NCBI GenBank assembly: GCA_030737835.1
Contig: CM060850.1
Span: 9,677,877-9,741,876, forward strand
Direction of reading: 5' to 3'
Origin: Acorus gramineus
Taxonomy: Eukaryota > Streptophyta > Magnoliopsida > Acorales > Acoraceae
Length of the DNA stretch: 64,000 bases
Part shown: positions 35,211-58,890 of the stretch, piece by piece
Position numbering within the stretch: position 1 is the first letter of the stretch
Layout of the letters: the number at the start of each line of letters is the position of its first letter
The notes under the pieces: model-generated
What the model was told of the DNA's origin: nothing
The model's database searches: none
The model's input: only the letters and a program-made list of their open reading frames with translations
Position numbers and translations under genes: made by a program

Positions 35211-36510
35211 AACATGATCTTATCCATGCTTTATTCCCCTCATATTCCTTCTTTTTGTATATATATTTTTTTCATGAAAGATTTACTTTGTGTTGTGGGT
35301 CGTAACCTACTGAAAAATCTGGTGTAGTGAGTGAACAGTATTTTTTAGGGTTTTTTTCCATATCATATCTTACTTTACAGGACAAAACACCACCAAATGA
35401 TTGAAGAATAAGAACCTGATGAAAATGATATGGTTGTAAGGCTTACACCCTCTTTTTGTGGATCCAAATCCTCTCAGAATATTTTGGAGCTCCAAAAGCT
35501 GGTATCTTTTTTTTTTCTTTCTTATAATTGAATATTCAGACTCTCAAATAAACAAATGCAACTTGCAAAGTAGAACTTCTTTTTCACACATCTTATTCTT
35601 TATCACTTTATATCCCATTGCCCCCCCCCCCCCCCCCTTCCATCTACACTGAAAAAAAAAAGTTATCTGATTTGTATTAAAAAGAGAGTTCAAAAGACAG
35701 ATCTAAAGCCAGGGAATGTGTTTATATATTTTTATCATGAAAGTGAAGGTTGATATTCCTTTGACCAACCAATTGAGCTCAATTTCTGTTCACTAGAATT
35801 TATTGCAGAAGGTACCCACTTGAGCTATAGCATCTGATATACTCATTAATTGATGCATATAATATTTGATTTGGGAAGCTTAGTAAAACATGCATGCGCA
35901 GGTTGAAGATGTTAATGAATTGGACTCATAAAATATGCATTCATGCATCCATAAATATGAATTCATCTATGCATGAACTTGTTATATATGAAACATGCAT
36001 GAACTTTGCTTACATTGTCAGTAACCTACCTTTTTTAGAACATCTTCACATGCATGCACGATGAAGTGATCAAATTCTCTGATAAAAAGGACCCAATATT
36101 AACTCATTGAATGGGTGCAATATGGCTTGCATTCACATATTAAGAAAATTTTAGGATCCCAAAAGAGCTATATGGGTTTCTTTAGATAAAGAAGAGACTG
36201 CACCCAGATGCAGCTAAAGATGGACATTGGGGGGGGGGGGGGGGGGGGGGGGACCTACATGAACATTCATACAATACATGCAGTGACTTGATCTTGTCTT
36301 TTCAAGATTTTAGGTTGAATAACATGTGATTAAATTTAGACCTTCCATTCATAATGGTTGTGGAATTGCTTTATAAAGGGAAGGGTCAAGTCAGGTACTC
36401 CACAAGCTGCATTAGATTGAAATGGGAGGCATTTAAATATGGATACATTGAAAATAGCCATAATTGTAGACTGGGTCAGATACAAATTATTTACTTTGCA
36501 GCACCATATC
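35211..36510. other. gene-free A/T-rich DNA with C and G homopolymers
   Basis: It contains a 17-base C run (35621-35637) and a 24-base G run (36229-36252). The region near 35880-36060 is rich in ATGCAT/TGCATG. No gene or transposon was recognised. Confidence 0.5.
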
Positions 36511-36748
36511 TACACAATGATATGTTTGTATCTAATGAACATTAACATCAAGAACATTATAAAACTTGATGATCATAATTAGGTCTCATGCATATGCACC
36601 ATTACAGGTTGAATTTTTACATTTTCTACACAACGATATATATGTTTGTATCTAGTGAACAACAACATCAAGAACATGATTAAAACTTGAAAATCATAAT
36701 TGGGTCTCATGTATATCCACCATTACAGTTTGATTTTTACATTTTCAG
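36511..36748. repeat. tandem duplication, period about 116 bp
   Basis: Copies start at TACACAATGATA (36511) and TACACAACGATA (36627). They share TGTTTGTATCTA, ACATCAAGAACAT, AAAACTTGA, GTCTCATG and CACCATTACAG, with scattered substitutions. Confidence 0.8.
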
Positions 36749-37820
36749 GTGCTTCTTTCATTGAAATCGGATGATCATTGCAGGTACTATAATATGAAAG
36801 GCAAATGTGGGACCTTTTAGGTAATCCTTTACAACCAAGCAAGCTGTATAAAACAAAGAGAAGCAGAACGTTTGGTGCATATGAGCAAATCATCACAAGC
36901 ATGCTTATCCATTGTGAAAAGAATAATTTATGAATAATAATTCCATTTAAGGATTGAATCGATAGCATGCGATCATCATATCCTCTAACAACCATGATTT
37001 GGCGTCTAATCATGCATTTTCATCATGAGAATCACAATGAAACAGCTGAGTGAGAATGACAGTCATCTAGTAAGGTACAGTCACTTTGGTCTCAATTATT
37101 TGTGCTATTCAAGCACTAATGATGGACCATCTCATTGTGGATCACAAAATATATATGAAAAAGCAATGTGTATTGCATAAAATGATGACCTGTTACTTTC
37201 AGATTGTTTCTAAAATGCATTTCTATTGAACATTCCTAATGGATATACTCATTCCTTATGGATGGGACTTTCACTTTGTTCTCTTAGCAGCCTTAATTAG
37301 CTGTACTAACAAACACATTTTAAACCAAGTTTTATGTGTTCATTTCATGAACATTGCAATGCCTACATGCTGTGTGTGTGTGGTTGAGTTAGTTATGCTA
37401 TGGTTAATTGGTAGGTGAACCTAATTGGAGGATAGGTGTTATCCTCAAGGTAAACATGTTTGTTTACAATGAATAAACTGAAATAATTATCAATCTAAAA
37501 CTACAAGACAAACATAAGAGTCAAATAATTCAAAATTGATAAAGGAATAACAACCAACCAAGAAATCATCTAATTCTTCTCTACCCCTGCATAACTATTT
37601 TGTGTTCGAATAACCTAAATGAACCAGACAGAGGGCCAAGAGTACCTCACATGGTTGATTCTTTGGCTAAAATCATGTGTTTACTTCTCATAGATCTCGA
37701 GTTTGAATCCACATGAATTTATTATGGACACAATTTGTGAGTGATTCTATATATGTAATATTTTTTCAACTAATAGTATGATTTTTCATCACAAAAAAGT
37801 GCAATTAGAGTGACACACAG

Positions 37821-37857
<37 letters not shown>

Positions 37858-38358
37858 AACACCATAAGAAAAGAATGTACTAAGAAAGAAACTTAGCCTT
37901 ACAGTAAGGGATTTACAATTAAAAACCAAAGGTGCCCAAGAACATTTTTTTATATTGAGGGTCTCATTATAACAGTGTCGACTGTGTCAATTTAATTGTC
38001 CATTTTTCTAACATGTGATAGAGAATTTTGTTAAGTTGAAGGGACACTAATAGAGCCATTCTTATTTTAATATCATTTCTCAACCCCCAATGAATATACA
38101 ATGAATGTACATTTATTTGAAAGATAAATGAATTCATGTAGTTATCTTTTACAACGTAAAAAAATAAAAAAATCAGGTGCATTATTTAAAAAATAAGATT
38201 GTACATTATAGAAGACTATACGTAACAAATCCTTAAATAGAATAATTGATTTGTAAGCTCATGATGACATAATCACATGGGTGGAACCAATATACTACAT
38301 TGTTATGAAAGTGCTATGTGCTAAACAAACATATCTATATCTATATATACATCTATGC
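36749..38358. other. gene-free A/T-rich DNA with an (AG)n microsatellite
   Basis: An (AG)n run spans about 37825-37852. No coding sequence was recognised. Confidence 0.5.
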
Positions 38359-39600
38359 TCTATACTACCTATAAAAGTATCAATCATTGAAAAACATTCA
38401 TTGGACATGTTTACCCTTACCAATTCATGAAAATCCATTCCTACCTCAAATGACATTTGATTAGACATTTTTACCCTTACAATTTTTTGAAATCAAATAC
38501 CCTATATAATGTGTTTAATGTATTTAATTTATAAATTTACCCTTTCAAATTCTTTGAAATCAAATACCCTATATAATGTGTTTAATGTATTTAATTTATA
38601 CATTTATTTTAATTCTATACATTTATTCGTATTTACCATTTAACATTCTTCACAATCAATTACATGATTGTACATGAAATTTATGTTTTAATCAATCTAT
38701 ATAAATTATTATAAATTTATATATATCTATATCTATATCTATACTACCTATAAAAGTACCAATCCTTGAAAAACTTTCATTGGACATGTTTACACTTACC
38801 AATTCATGAAAATCCATTCCTACCCCAAATGACATTTGATTAAACATATTTACCCTTTCAATTTTTTGAAATCAAATACCCTATATAATGTGTTTATTGT
38901 ATTTAATTTATAAATTTACCCTTTCAAATTCTTTGAAATCAAATACCCTATATAATGTGTTTAATGTATTTAATTTATACATTTATTTTAATTCTATACA
39001 TTTATTCGTATTTACCATTTAACATTCTTCACAATCAATTACATGATTGTACATGAAATTTATGTTTTAATCAATCTATATAAATTATTATAAAATCCTA
39101 ATATATATTTATCTATACTATACATACATACATACATACATACATACACTACCCATAAAAGTACCAATCCATGAAAAACATTCACTTGACATGTTTACCC
39201 TTTCCAATTCCTTAAAATTCATTCCTGTCCCAAATGACTTTTTGTTTGACATATTTACATTTTCAAATTCTTGAAAATCTAACTCTCTATCCCACGTGAA
39301 CATTCATTAAATGATTCTATACCTTTTCATATTTATTCATTATATTATATTAGATTAGATTATATTATATTATTATACTACCTACCAATCCATCAAAACA
39401 TTCACTTAATATATTTACCCTTTCCAATCTTGAAAATGCATTTCTATCTCAAATGACAATTTGTGTGACAAATTTTTATTCTTTCATCCTCTTGAAAACC
39501 CAATTATATCTCAAATAAAATTTCATTTAACTTATTTATCATCTCATAATTAGATGTGTACGTGATAAATTGTTTGACGATTTATTCATGTCAGTAATTC
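38359..39600 (+). repeat. tandemly repeated Helitron 5' ends, about 380 bp per unit
   Basis: TATACTACC followed by TACCAATCC recurs at about 38359, 38738, 39112 (interrupted by an expanded CATA microsatellite) and 39375. The first two units are close copies with period 379. Within each of these, a block of about 60 bases containing AAATACCCTATATAATGTG is itself duplicated. The third and fourth units are progressively diverged. Confidence 0.8.
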
Positions 39601-39639
39601 GTTGAATGTTTTGGTACTTATTATGTTCCCTAAATTATT

Positions 39640-40085
39640 CATTGTTGTTATGAAAACTCTTCACCAACCGATGCTTCAACTTCCCCAACCCTCATTAGTT
39701 ACTCAAATTAATCTATCCCATATCTATTCATCTTCTTCACGTCGTCTAATCGTTTCCTCTTCACCTATTCCACAAAATCCTTCTTCAACTCCAATTTCAT
39801 CTTCTCTTATGTCCTCCACCATATCGTGTCCGTGTTCGATTGAGCCATCCACTTCCCCTTCCGATGGCAAAGATTTCAAGGAGGTCTCCTGAACCTCAGA
39901 GTTTATTTTTAGTCCCAACGGTTCACGGAGCACGAGGCGGCGACTGACGAATTGCTATCTCCGTCTCCTACTCCCCTCAATGTCTCTCATCATTATTCTC
40001 AGTCATTCAATCACGATTACTATTTACTGGTTTCGCAATCTAGAGCTACGCGAGAAGGCCAGGCTTTAGGGATAATGGGAAATGG
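39640..40085 (+). other. possible captured gene fragment inside the Helitron
   Basis: This stretch has clearly higher G+C and a coding-like look. One frame (39650-39890) is rich in Ser, Pro and Thr; a second frame (about 39919-40104) reads FTEHEAATDELLSPSPTPLN. Neither matches a family I recognise. Helitrons often carry host gene pieces, which is why I flag it; the capture is an inference. Confidence 0.3.
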
Positions 40086-43000
40086 GTTATCTGAATTTTT
40101 ATGATTTTTCAATCACTGCAGATTTCCATTGGTTTTATGCAGGTTTGGAAGTTGTTATAGTTTTCTATATCAATTTTTGGGAACTATATTTTTAAGGTGA
40201 AATTTATGGTTTTGCAATTTGGATGTTGGGGGGTTAAACTTCTGTAGTTGCCCTTTGTATTGATGGAGTTTTATTTTCTGTTTTCTGTTTGAAATTGGCA
40301 GTCTGGAGGATTGTAGAGAACCATATATATATATTTTTAATAAGGTACTTCTGCTGGTTTTTTTATGTTCATTTCAGTGGTCTGCCATGTTACTCATAGC
40401 TTGAATTTGCATGCTGAGAAGGATAAATACTTTCTTTATCGTATTATAAAGCAGAATTAATAGTATGATAGATTGTGAATGATCTTGAACTACCGATTAT
40501 TTAGATTACATTTTTTTAGAGTATTTACAATGATCATAGGTTTGCAATAATCCTTGGGATACGTGGAGTAACTTGATAGAAATTGCATCTACTCAAGAAT
40601 TTTGTAGCGCTTTGTTTGAATTTGATAAAATGGGTACATTCGTGAATTTAATGAATTGCTCATAAAATTATTTTTTAGCCATCTTTGTTGTTGTGATTGA
40701 CAACGATGTTTATGAAATTGCAACAGTTACCAAGGCAAGCTAATGGACTCTTTGATTATATTAGGAATTTCTGGATTTGCTTTGAGAATTCTTTTTCTTA
40801 TGTGGGTTCTCTTATTTTCACAAATTTTTTTTGGTATTTCTAGATTGTTTGTAAGAATAAAATGGGACCCTACTGGAAGTTGTTCAACTACTCACTGATT
40901 TGAACCTTATGATGACAAAATAATACATGAATTCTGATAGGGGCTCATTCATGAACGATATAATTTATGTTTTGAATAGAAAAATATTCCAGACATTGGG
41001 TTTTGTTCTGTTATATTACCTATATCAACTGATTGAATTGTTTTTTTCTCATGGTTCTGTCTATTTTAGTGTTTAATGTTACTTATCGGGAAGGAAAAAA
41101 ATTAAATCACAATGAAAGCATCCTCAAATATTTGCACAATGTAAGTGTTCTTTTACTCATCCTGTTGTGTTAGTTATTGATACTATCCAAACTTTGTCAA
41201 AGAACTTCTTAATTTATATTTTATTATTTGTTTTTGATAAAATTTGTGGATTCATTTTTTTTTAATTGTATATATATTTCTCAATCACGTAAAAATTGGT
41301 CAGTTCACAAAAAATAGGTGAGGTTACATGTAGCTATAAAACATGTCTCTTATATACAAGGATGGAAACCTGGAATTTAAAGCTTCCAAATATGCATCTC
41401 TGTTTTTTTTTTCTTTTCATGTTTTGGTAAGAGCTATGAATTAGATTGATTGATTGTATTTCTTATTGTGTCAACTTGTAATTGATTACATGAATTTTTT
41501 TTTATATAATTATGCAATCTCTCGAAACCAATGCTTCCTTCAGAACCTCAATGCATGATGGACTCAGTCTGGAGTGATTCTTTCTAGAGAGCACATTCAT
41601 CGAATAAATTATGACCAGCCATCTTGGCTTGCTATCTAAGGTTTGTGACATTCTAGCAAATCTGAAACGCGATATTATGAATGCAAAGTTCTCAATGCAA
41701 AACACTCTGGTTGTAGCTGTGGTTCATATCATTGATGATTAGGGTCAATGAAATCAAGATGATATTTGCATGATTATATCCTATAATTCTCAATGAAATC
41801 TTTTTTTTTCTGTCTCTTTTAATCTGATTTTTTTCTTTAAAAAAAATAATTTAGTTGATATGGAAAATTCATTGGCTTGTGTGTTTCAATTTATCTTCTT
41901 GGTACTAGAGAGACTTTCATTTTTACTAAGCTTTGATGTTAAATTGTAGAAAGCATAACTATCACTGACCCTAAAACCCGGTCGTAGATTTTCAGAAGTG
42001 GTTCTATGTTATTTTGGTTAATACATTAATGAAGAACTGAATATTTACATAGTTGTTGACTGATAGCTTTTTTTTCTTTTTTCCTCCATAGGAACCAATC
42101 AAATTATCGAATTGCATCCTCTCCATAGATTGCCCCAATACTAATAACCATAAAAATATGTATTAGTTGTTGCAAGATTCGTTCAAATGCCAACTCGGGT
42201 AATTTCTGCTTTTAAATGCAATCTTCAAAGCCAAGGTGTTTCCATGTTTGTTGAAGTCAGAGGAAGTGATTCTCAAATTCAAAGTACTGTGTGTGTTTGG
42301 TTGTTCATTTAAACCACCTGTTATGGATATCATCAATATTATTATATACTTCATTTTATTACATTGAGATTGTAGATCAGTTATGCATGGTTTAAATCAA
42401 TGATTCATTGTTATATATGTTATCTTAATTTAGGTTTAATGTCTATCTGTTTTAGGTGTCCATTGCTTCTTAGGGGGGTCATCAATTTTACAAATGTACA
42501 AGAAATGTAATTCACACCTTCTATATATACCAGTTGAATAATTGAGCACCAACTACATGGGATATGAGTTTTAATTTTTATTCATGCTGATTTCTTGTAG
42601 CCATTTGATCTCTTAGCTTGACTCTCAATTTTTTTAAGTTGGGATCATTTGTTCGTGATAAGACTATTAATAACCTAACCCTATGCCATGTTACACATGA
42701 ATTAGTTATTATTATTTCAATTAAAGCATATGTTCATTTATGCAACATAGTAATTTACCTGCAACGGATGTGTGCACCTGTGATTTTCTTAAGTACTCAG
42801 TCGATTTTTTTTAAAATAAATATTGATCATGTTAATAGTTCAAGAACACAAAGGGTATGCTTTTTATCATCTTTCCCATATCAGGAACTCGTGATGTGAG
42901 CTCACCGGAAACCATGAAATATTATGTTTCTTGTTTCCTAATTGACTTTTTGCACATTACTTTTAACTACTTATGAAAACTAATATCTCCTCGGTCATTT

Positions 43001-43629
43001 GTGAAAATTAAGGGTGAAGTGGTGATGGTATATTATGAATGCTGTTTATAAGGATTTATTAGCTCTTATGTCGATTCAAATGCCTTTGTTGAATAATTGT
43101 TCTAATCTGACAAGTTCACTGTGACTTTGTATTTTTGTACTTTCAAGATATTGTGGTAGAGATCAAGCATCGAAAAGCTTCAGTCTAATTTTTTTTGCTT
43201 TCTAAAATTTTGGCTATTGCATGAATGAAGGATGAATAATTTTTCAAGATGCAATTCTTATGTTCTCATAATAATGTTTATGTAGATGTCACATTGCTTT
43301 TACATTTTATTTTAAATATGCGTCTGAGTTTTGGTGCTCTGTCTCGTGGTTCAAGTCTAAGAGCTTACTGTGGATTGTATGCATATTTGTGTTATTTAGA
43401 CAGTCATTTGTTTTCCTAGAACATGATTGTTGGTTAGTGAGAATCTGAAAATCCTTAAGCAGGTGAAGAAACAAACTGGTTACAAATGTGTTTACTCTAT
43501 GCGAGTTGTTATGGTTGCTAAATAAATGATATGTGACTTGTTATGGCTTTTATTCTTTTATGATAATACTTCATAACAAACCAAATAATCCCAACTAATA
43601 TTCGTTCATTACAATTCAACAAAATAGTT
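40086..43629 (+). other. internal A/T-rich body of the Helitron
   Basis: No Rep/helicase, RPA or other open frame is visible. The sequence is A/T-rich with many T tracts and no internal repeats that I could resolve. Confidence 0.5.
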
Positions 43630-43765
43630 CATGTGCAACGCACATGTATATCAACTAGTACCTTTAAAATATTTCAAAACGTGAATTTTTTTTTTCAAAA
43701 CATGTTAGAGCAGTGAAAATGATTAAAAATAGACAGATGAATGATTGTCGCTAACATTTTTATAA

Positions 43766-44875
43766 GAAAAAATTAATTACAAGTCCCTTAGCATGCTCTT
43801 GTATTAATTTTAAGTCCCTGCAACTTTTCAACTTGACAATAGGTACCTGTATCCTAAAATATATTATGTTTGAGTTCTTCCATCCATGTTTTGTTTACTC
43901 TAGTCCTTTTTATTTCCTTTTTACTCCCAGCCCTTTCTCTTTTTCGTGTTCCCTCTTCTCTCTTCCCAACCCTGGCAGACGGCGGCCCTCCTCCTCCCCC
44001 GGTGCCCTTTCGTCGCCTCCCTCCTCCATTTTTGCTCTCTCATAACTCATATTGTCTCTCCCGTCTCCATTTTCGTCTCTTTCTCTTCCTTTTTTTCTCC
44101 ATCAAGAAAGGACGTAAGTGCTTATCACTTCACCCCATGCTCCTCCTTCCATCACAACAAATAATCCTCCCTCTATCTAGTCTCCATTTTCGTCTCTTTC
44201 TCTTCCTTTTTTTCTCAATCAAGGAAGGTGCTTTTCACTCCACTCCATGTTCCTTCTTCCATCATAACGAAGACTCTCCCTCTATCCATCATGGATCGAT
44301 TGATTCTCATTCCATCCTGGATCGATTGCTTCTCTCCCTCAAATTCATTGATATATGTTTTTTTGTGAATGTTTAATGAAATGTTTCCTTCTCCTTTGTC
44401 GGTATAAATGGTTCTGTTGTACATTTGTTCATCTTTAATGTAGTTTTGGATGTTCTTGAATTAGGAAGCTCTAAAAAATCTAAATTTTTTAACAGTGTAC
44501 CTAGTGTACATAACAATGTAACTTTTATGTAGTTTTGCATTGAACACCTTGTAAGCAATGGGACTAAAGTTCTTTTGTAGTCTCATTGTACTTTTGTTCA
44601 AAATTCTCTCTTTGTACATTTGCAAAGTCTCTTAGTAATACAATATTTACCGAGCGAAAAAATATCTAATAGTGTATATAGGCATTTTAAATATGTACAC
44701 AAGACATTTTAATGGGTAAAACGGGAAGATTAAATGCCCCATCTAATGGTAGTTACTGCAAGTGACATGGAAAAAATGTCTTGGGGACTTTAGGGATTTA
44801 AAAAAAAGTAAAAAAAAGTCAAGGGACTTAAAATTAATACATGAGTATCCTGAGGGAACCCGAATTAATTTCCCT
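43766..44875. mobile_element. Mutator-like TIR element, 1.1 kb, with 9-bp target duplication
   Basis: TTTTTATAA occurs at 43757-43765 and 44876-44884 and flanks the element exactly. The ends are inverted repeats of about 60 bases sharing AAATTAATT, AGTCCCT and TGTATTAATTTTAAGTCCCT. A 9-bp duplication with long TIRs is the hallmark of Mutator-like elements. There is no transposase. The interior (43900-44380) is pyrimidine-rich with G/C-rich patches unlike the surroundings, so it may be a captured host 5' region (Pack-MULE style). Confidence 0.75.
44064..44300 (+). repeat. 117-bp tandem duplication inside the Mutator-like element
   Basis: TCTCCATTTTCGTCTCTTTC followed by a T run and a CACTTCACCCCATGCTCC-like stretch occurs from 44064 and again from 44181. 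The frames across it are serine/leucine-rich repeats of the pyrimidine tract and are not taken as genes. Confidence 0.75.
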
Positions 44876-44889
44876 TTTTTATAATCACA

Positions 44890-45660
44890 TTGATACATAG
44901 ATCTATCAAATGTGTGATAATCAAAAGAGTTACGAAACACTCATTCCTTTTTACAATTCAGGATGAAGTCCTATATACCTCATTAGTTTTATTCACTCAT
45001 TGTATCAAGGTATATACTCCGTTGATTTTTTTTTTTATTTTTTATAAATGATATCATTAAATCATTATAGTATATATACTTCATATTTTTTAAAAGTATA
45101 TACCTCATTAGGTGTGAGGTATATGATTTTAAAAAAATGAAAACACGTGTGATTTGTATTTTAGACTGTAAAATAGACTTGACTCTAACATTTTCCTATT
45201 AAAAAGCCCAAACAATCTGGGCTGGGCCAGGCCCAATCACACATAAGTCCAAGAGCGCTGATACACGCAGTCCTTTTTGCAGCCCGTTTTGCGGCCATAT
45301 ACGCTATGATAACATAGTATATATTGCACTATCACAGTGTATGAGTCATATCACAGTATATGACCCAATTTATTTTTTTAAATTTTTTTACTGTAAAAAA
45401 AATATATTAATGTATCTGAATATATACTTCATTTCATATAACATTATGCACTTTAAAAGGTAAGAGTATGATTTAAAAAAAAAAAAAGGCAAGATGGACT
45501 GCAATTTGAGCTATAACGGGGCTGCCTGCGTGTGTCTTTTTCCTGAGTCCAAACATATCCAACCCCTTCCGACTTTCACGGCCCACCAAAACTCCGATCC
45601 ATAATCCGACGGTCCTGATCAAGTCCGAGTCCCAGAACCGATTCAACATATCATCTCCCC
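44890..45660. other. repeat-rich DNA upstream of SIK1
   Basis: 44925-45215 is a copy of the dispersed family also seen near 26 kb and 62.5 kb (TATACCTCATTA, TATACTCCGTTG). 45260-45420 holds CATATACGCTATGATAAC and short inverted ATAGTATAT/ATATACT stretches of the MITE type also seen near 18.9 kb. From about 45530 the base composition rises, marking the SIK1 promoter and leader. Confidence 0.45.
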
Positions 45661-45670
45661 CGCCAACTCA

Positions 45671-45690
45671 CTCTCTCTCTCTCTCTCTCT
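45671..45690 (+). promoter_or_regulatory. (CT)n tract in the SIK1 leader
   Basis: A CT microsatellite ends one base before the ATG at 45692. Such tracts are common in plant 5' leaders. It also sets the local context of the start codon, with A at -1 and a T-rich -3 region. Confidence 0.5.
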
Positions 45691-45691
45691 A

Positions 45692-53903
<8,212 letters not shown>

Positions 53904-55040
53904 AAACACACTACAACAACCATTCATGCTGTCGGTAGGTGGTTCAAATTGTTTGTTTCTTCGGTTTATGACTGACTAGAAAAAGATACGATATCAGGCT
54001 CATTATATGGAGATTCATATGCCCTGCAATGAAAATGAGCATCGGGAGTCACCTTGTGACACTACCAGCAGATGATCATGGTGCAAGCCACGTTTGCTTG
54101 TTCACGGCGAGACCTTGATTTCTTTTGTATTGTTGAAAGTAATTGTTAGTCTCACTCATTCTTAGCCCATTTTGTGAACGTTAATGCTTCGAATATATTG
54201 AAAATTTTGTTTTTTTATTTCCTTTATATATGATTGTTGAACTAAAAAAATCACATGGTATCTGAAATTGATCACTAAATATTGGATGGAGCCAATTCAA
54301 AGAGTACCTACCCTCTTAAATCCATACCGGTACCAATATTTGAATATGGATTCTGATATATATTTTTTCGGATAACTGATGACTATATATGGCAGTTGAT
54401 ATACTAAGGAGTAAGGATCAGATGTGATGAAAAAAAAAGAAAACCAAGGATGAAAACTAAAACTTCACCTCTTCTTATAATTATCATTAATCATACAACA
54501 TATTGACTTGAACGATACATAATATAAGCATGCGTGATTTAATAAGATAAGATAATTTTTTAACAGGCATCAGATTTAGTTTTATTAAACAAGTATCTAC
54601 TTTAAGATCATTCTATATATTCAAGCATCAGATAATTTTTTTAAATTCAGAGGTGAGTTGTTTCAGATGTTTAAAAATATGACTTGAGGTCAAAAGCACA
54701 GAAGTTTCAAGATTCTTGAATTTGTGGACCATCTCACATGAAGATGCACCAATAAATAGGATTTATATCCTCATTGTACACTACTGATCAAAAGAAAGTA
54801 ATTTTAACAGAGGTAAAGATGATGATAAATTAATTAAACACCTGTTAAAATCACCAAAAACTTCCAACATTAAACCAAAGAACAGCGCGGTTCAACCATG
54901 AACAATAAGAAATGCAAAACTACAGTTTAACAAGACCTGTCAAAATCATCTTAAATGACCTTAAGAGAAAACAGAGTATAACAGGCCAATAGTTCACTCA
55001 AAAAACCCAAACAATGATTTTGATAAGCTGACACACAAAA
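53904..55040. other. 3' flanks of the convergent SIK1 and eL42 genes
   Basis: The SIK1 (+) and eL42 (-) genes converge here with their stops about 1.14 kb apart. The stretch is A/T-rich, presumably both 3' UTRs plus spacer. No additional gene was seen. Confidence 0.5.
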
Positions 55041-57679
<2,639 letters not shown>

Positions 57680-57708
57680 TGTTGCAGTGGAGAGAGAAAA
57701 ACTAAAAC

Positions 57709-57772
57709 TAGGGTTTCAACGGAGACTCTCTCACACAGAGTGGTCGAAAAGAAGAGATCTTTTTTAGGGTTT
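57709..57772 (-). promoter_or_regulatory. telo-box motifs of the eL42 promoter/leader
   Basis: AAACCCTA (57709-57716) and AAACCCTAA (57764-57772) on the minus strand lie 30 and 85 bases before the eL42 start codon. Telo-boxes are typical of plant ribosomal protein gene 5' regions and support this start. Confidence 0.7.
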
Positions 57773-58127
57773 CAGGAGTGGTTTGGGTGTAAGTGAATTT
57801 CCAATTTAACCCTCATTGTTTTCACTGTATTAACGGTTCACTACCCTTCTTTAATGGGCGGGGCTGGAATGGGCACTTTTTTGTCAACCCAAAGCAAAAG
57901 CGAACCCGGCCCGGCCCGACTGTAAACCGCTTTCGTCAACGGGTTGACCGACCCGAGATAATATGAGTCGGGGACTGTTCATATCATGACATGGAAAATA
58001 GAGACTTTAATTCATTTTCTCAGATTTGTTTGTCAGCCGTATATACATTTTAATAATGAAATGAAATTTATTTTATTTTTTAAAAAAAAGAAAAAACAAT
58101 AGTATATCAGTGTATATTTTATTTTTA

Positions 58128-58614
58128 AGGGAAATTAATTAATGATGCATGTGGTCACCCATTTATTATTTTTAGATTCCTAACATTTTTTCAAATTTTG
58201 TTTTAGGTCTCTAAAGTGTATTTTTAGGTTATTGGATGTTTTTCAAAAATATGAAAAATGTCATCCGTCTAATTATTTTAGTACATTATTAACACTCCTT
58301 AGTATATTGTTAAGTGTATCCGATTTACTATTAACGCTCCCCTTGTATATTATTAACCTTCGCATAAAATGTCTACAGCCTAATTATTTCAATACATTAT
58401 AAACACTCCTAAATATATTCTTAAGTATCTACAGTACACTGTTAACATTCTTAGTACATCGTTAACCTTTGCATAATTGAACGATAACATTTTCGATATT
58501 TTTGAACAACATACGGTTAGAGACGAAGCTTTAGGAATCTAAATTTTTTTAACAATTTTCAAAGACCTAAAAAATAATAAATCAATGATCATAGTAACTC
58601 TAATTAATTTTTTC
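58128..58614. mobile_element. Mutator-like MITE, 487 bp, 9-bp target duplication
   Basis: TTATTTTTA flanks it at 58119-58127 and 58615-58623. The ends are inverted: AGGGAAATTAATTAATG at the left, and GAAAAAATTAATTAGAG when the right is read on the minus strand, with TTTATTATTTTTAG further in on both arms. Internal repeats of the TAGTACATTATTAACACTCC type are present. Its termini resemble those of the 1.1-kb element at 43766-44875, so they are probably one family. Confidence 0.75.
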
Positions 58615-58654
58615 TTATTTTTATTTTGTTATACCACTTTCTTTTCTCGAAAGT

Positions 58655-58890
58655 GGAGATGGTTAGGGGAGTTCCAAATTGTGCCCCGTCTACCCCTCTC
58701 CCTCCAAGGGAGCAAAGCTAACATCTAATCCAGTGTCTGAAATGGCCTCGAGTCTTTGAGGTGCTCTGTAGTCTGACTCCAAGACACAAGGGGCAATCAA
58801 GATCCTCCTGATGAAACCACTATACTCTGTCTTCATGGATATGTATGTTGTGGTATATTTTCATGGATGTAGATGCCTTTATCAGGAGGA
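58655..58890 (-). other. unidentified coding-like fragment
   Basis: A short segment with balanced composition. On the minus strand one frame reads FIRRILIAPCVLESDYRAPQ. I do not recognise the family, and the frame closes quickly on both sides. Probably a transposon or gene relic. Confidence 0.25.

Larger units (their letters stand above)
38359..43658 (+). mobile_element. non-autonomous Helitron-like element
   Basis: The 3' end is textbook: a perfect 7-bp hairpin CATGTGC-AAC-GCACATG at 43630-43646, eight bases, then CTAG at 43655-43658 followed by T. The 5' side carries the Helitron-like start TCTATACTACCTATAAAAG, present several times. The copies beginning at 38738 and 39112 are preceded by A, fitting A^T insertion. 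The length is therefore about 4.5-4.9 kb, or 5.3 kb from the outermost copy. No Rep/helicase gene is visible, so it would be non-autonomous. Balanced-composition sequence at 39640-40080, with serine/proline-rich frames, may be captured host DNA. Confidence 0.7.

Noticed and set aside
43833..44376. Serine/leucine/phenylalanine-rich frames of up to 168 codons
   Set aside because: Several overlapping frames are open at once across a pyrimidine-rich repeated tract; the protein is low complexity and no domain fits.
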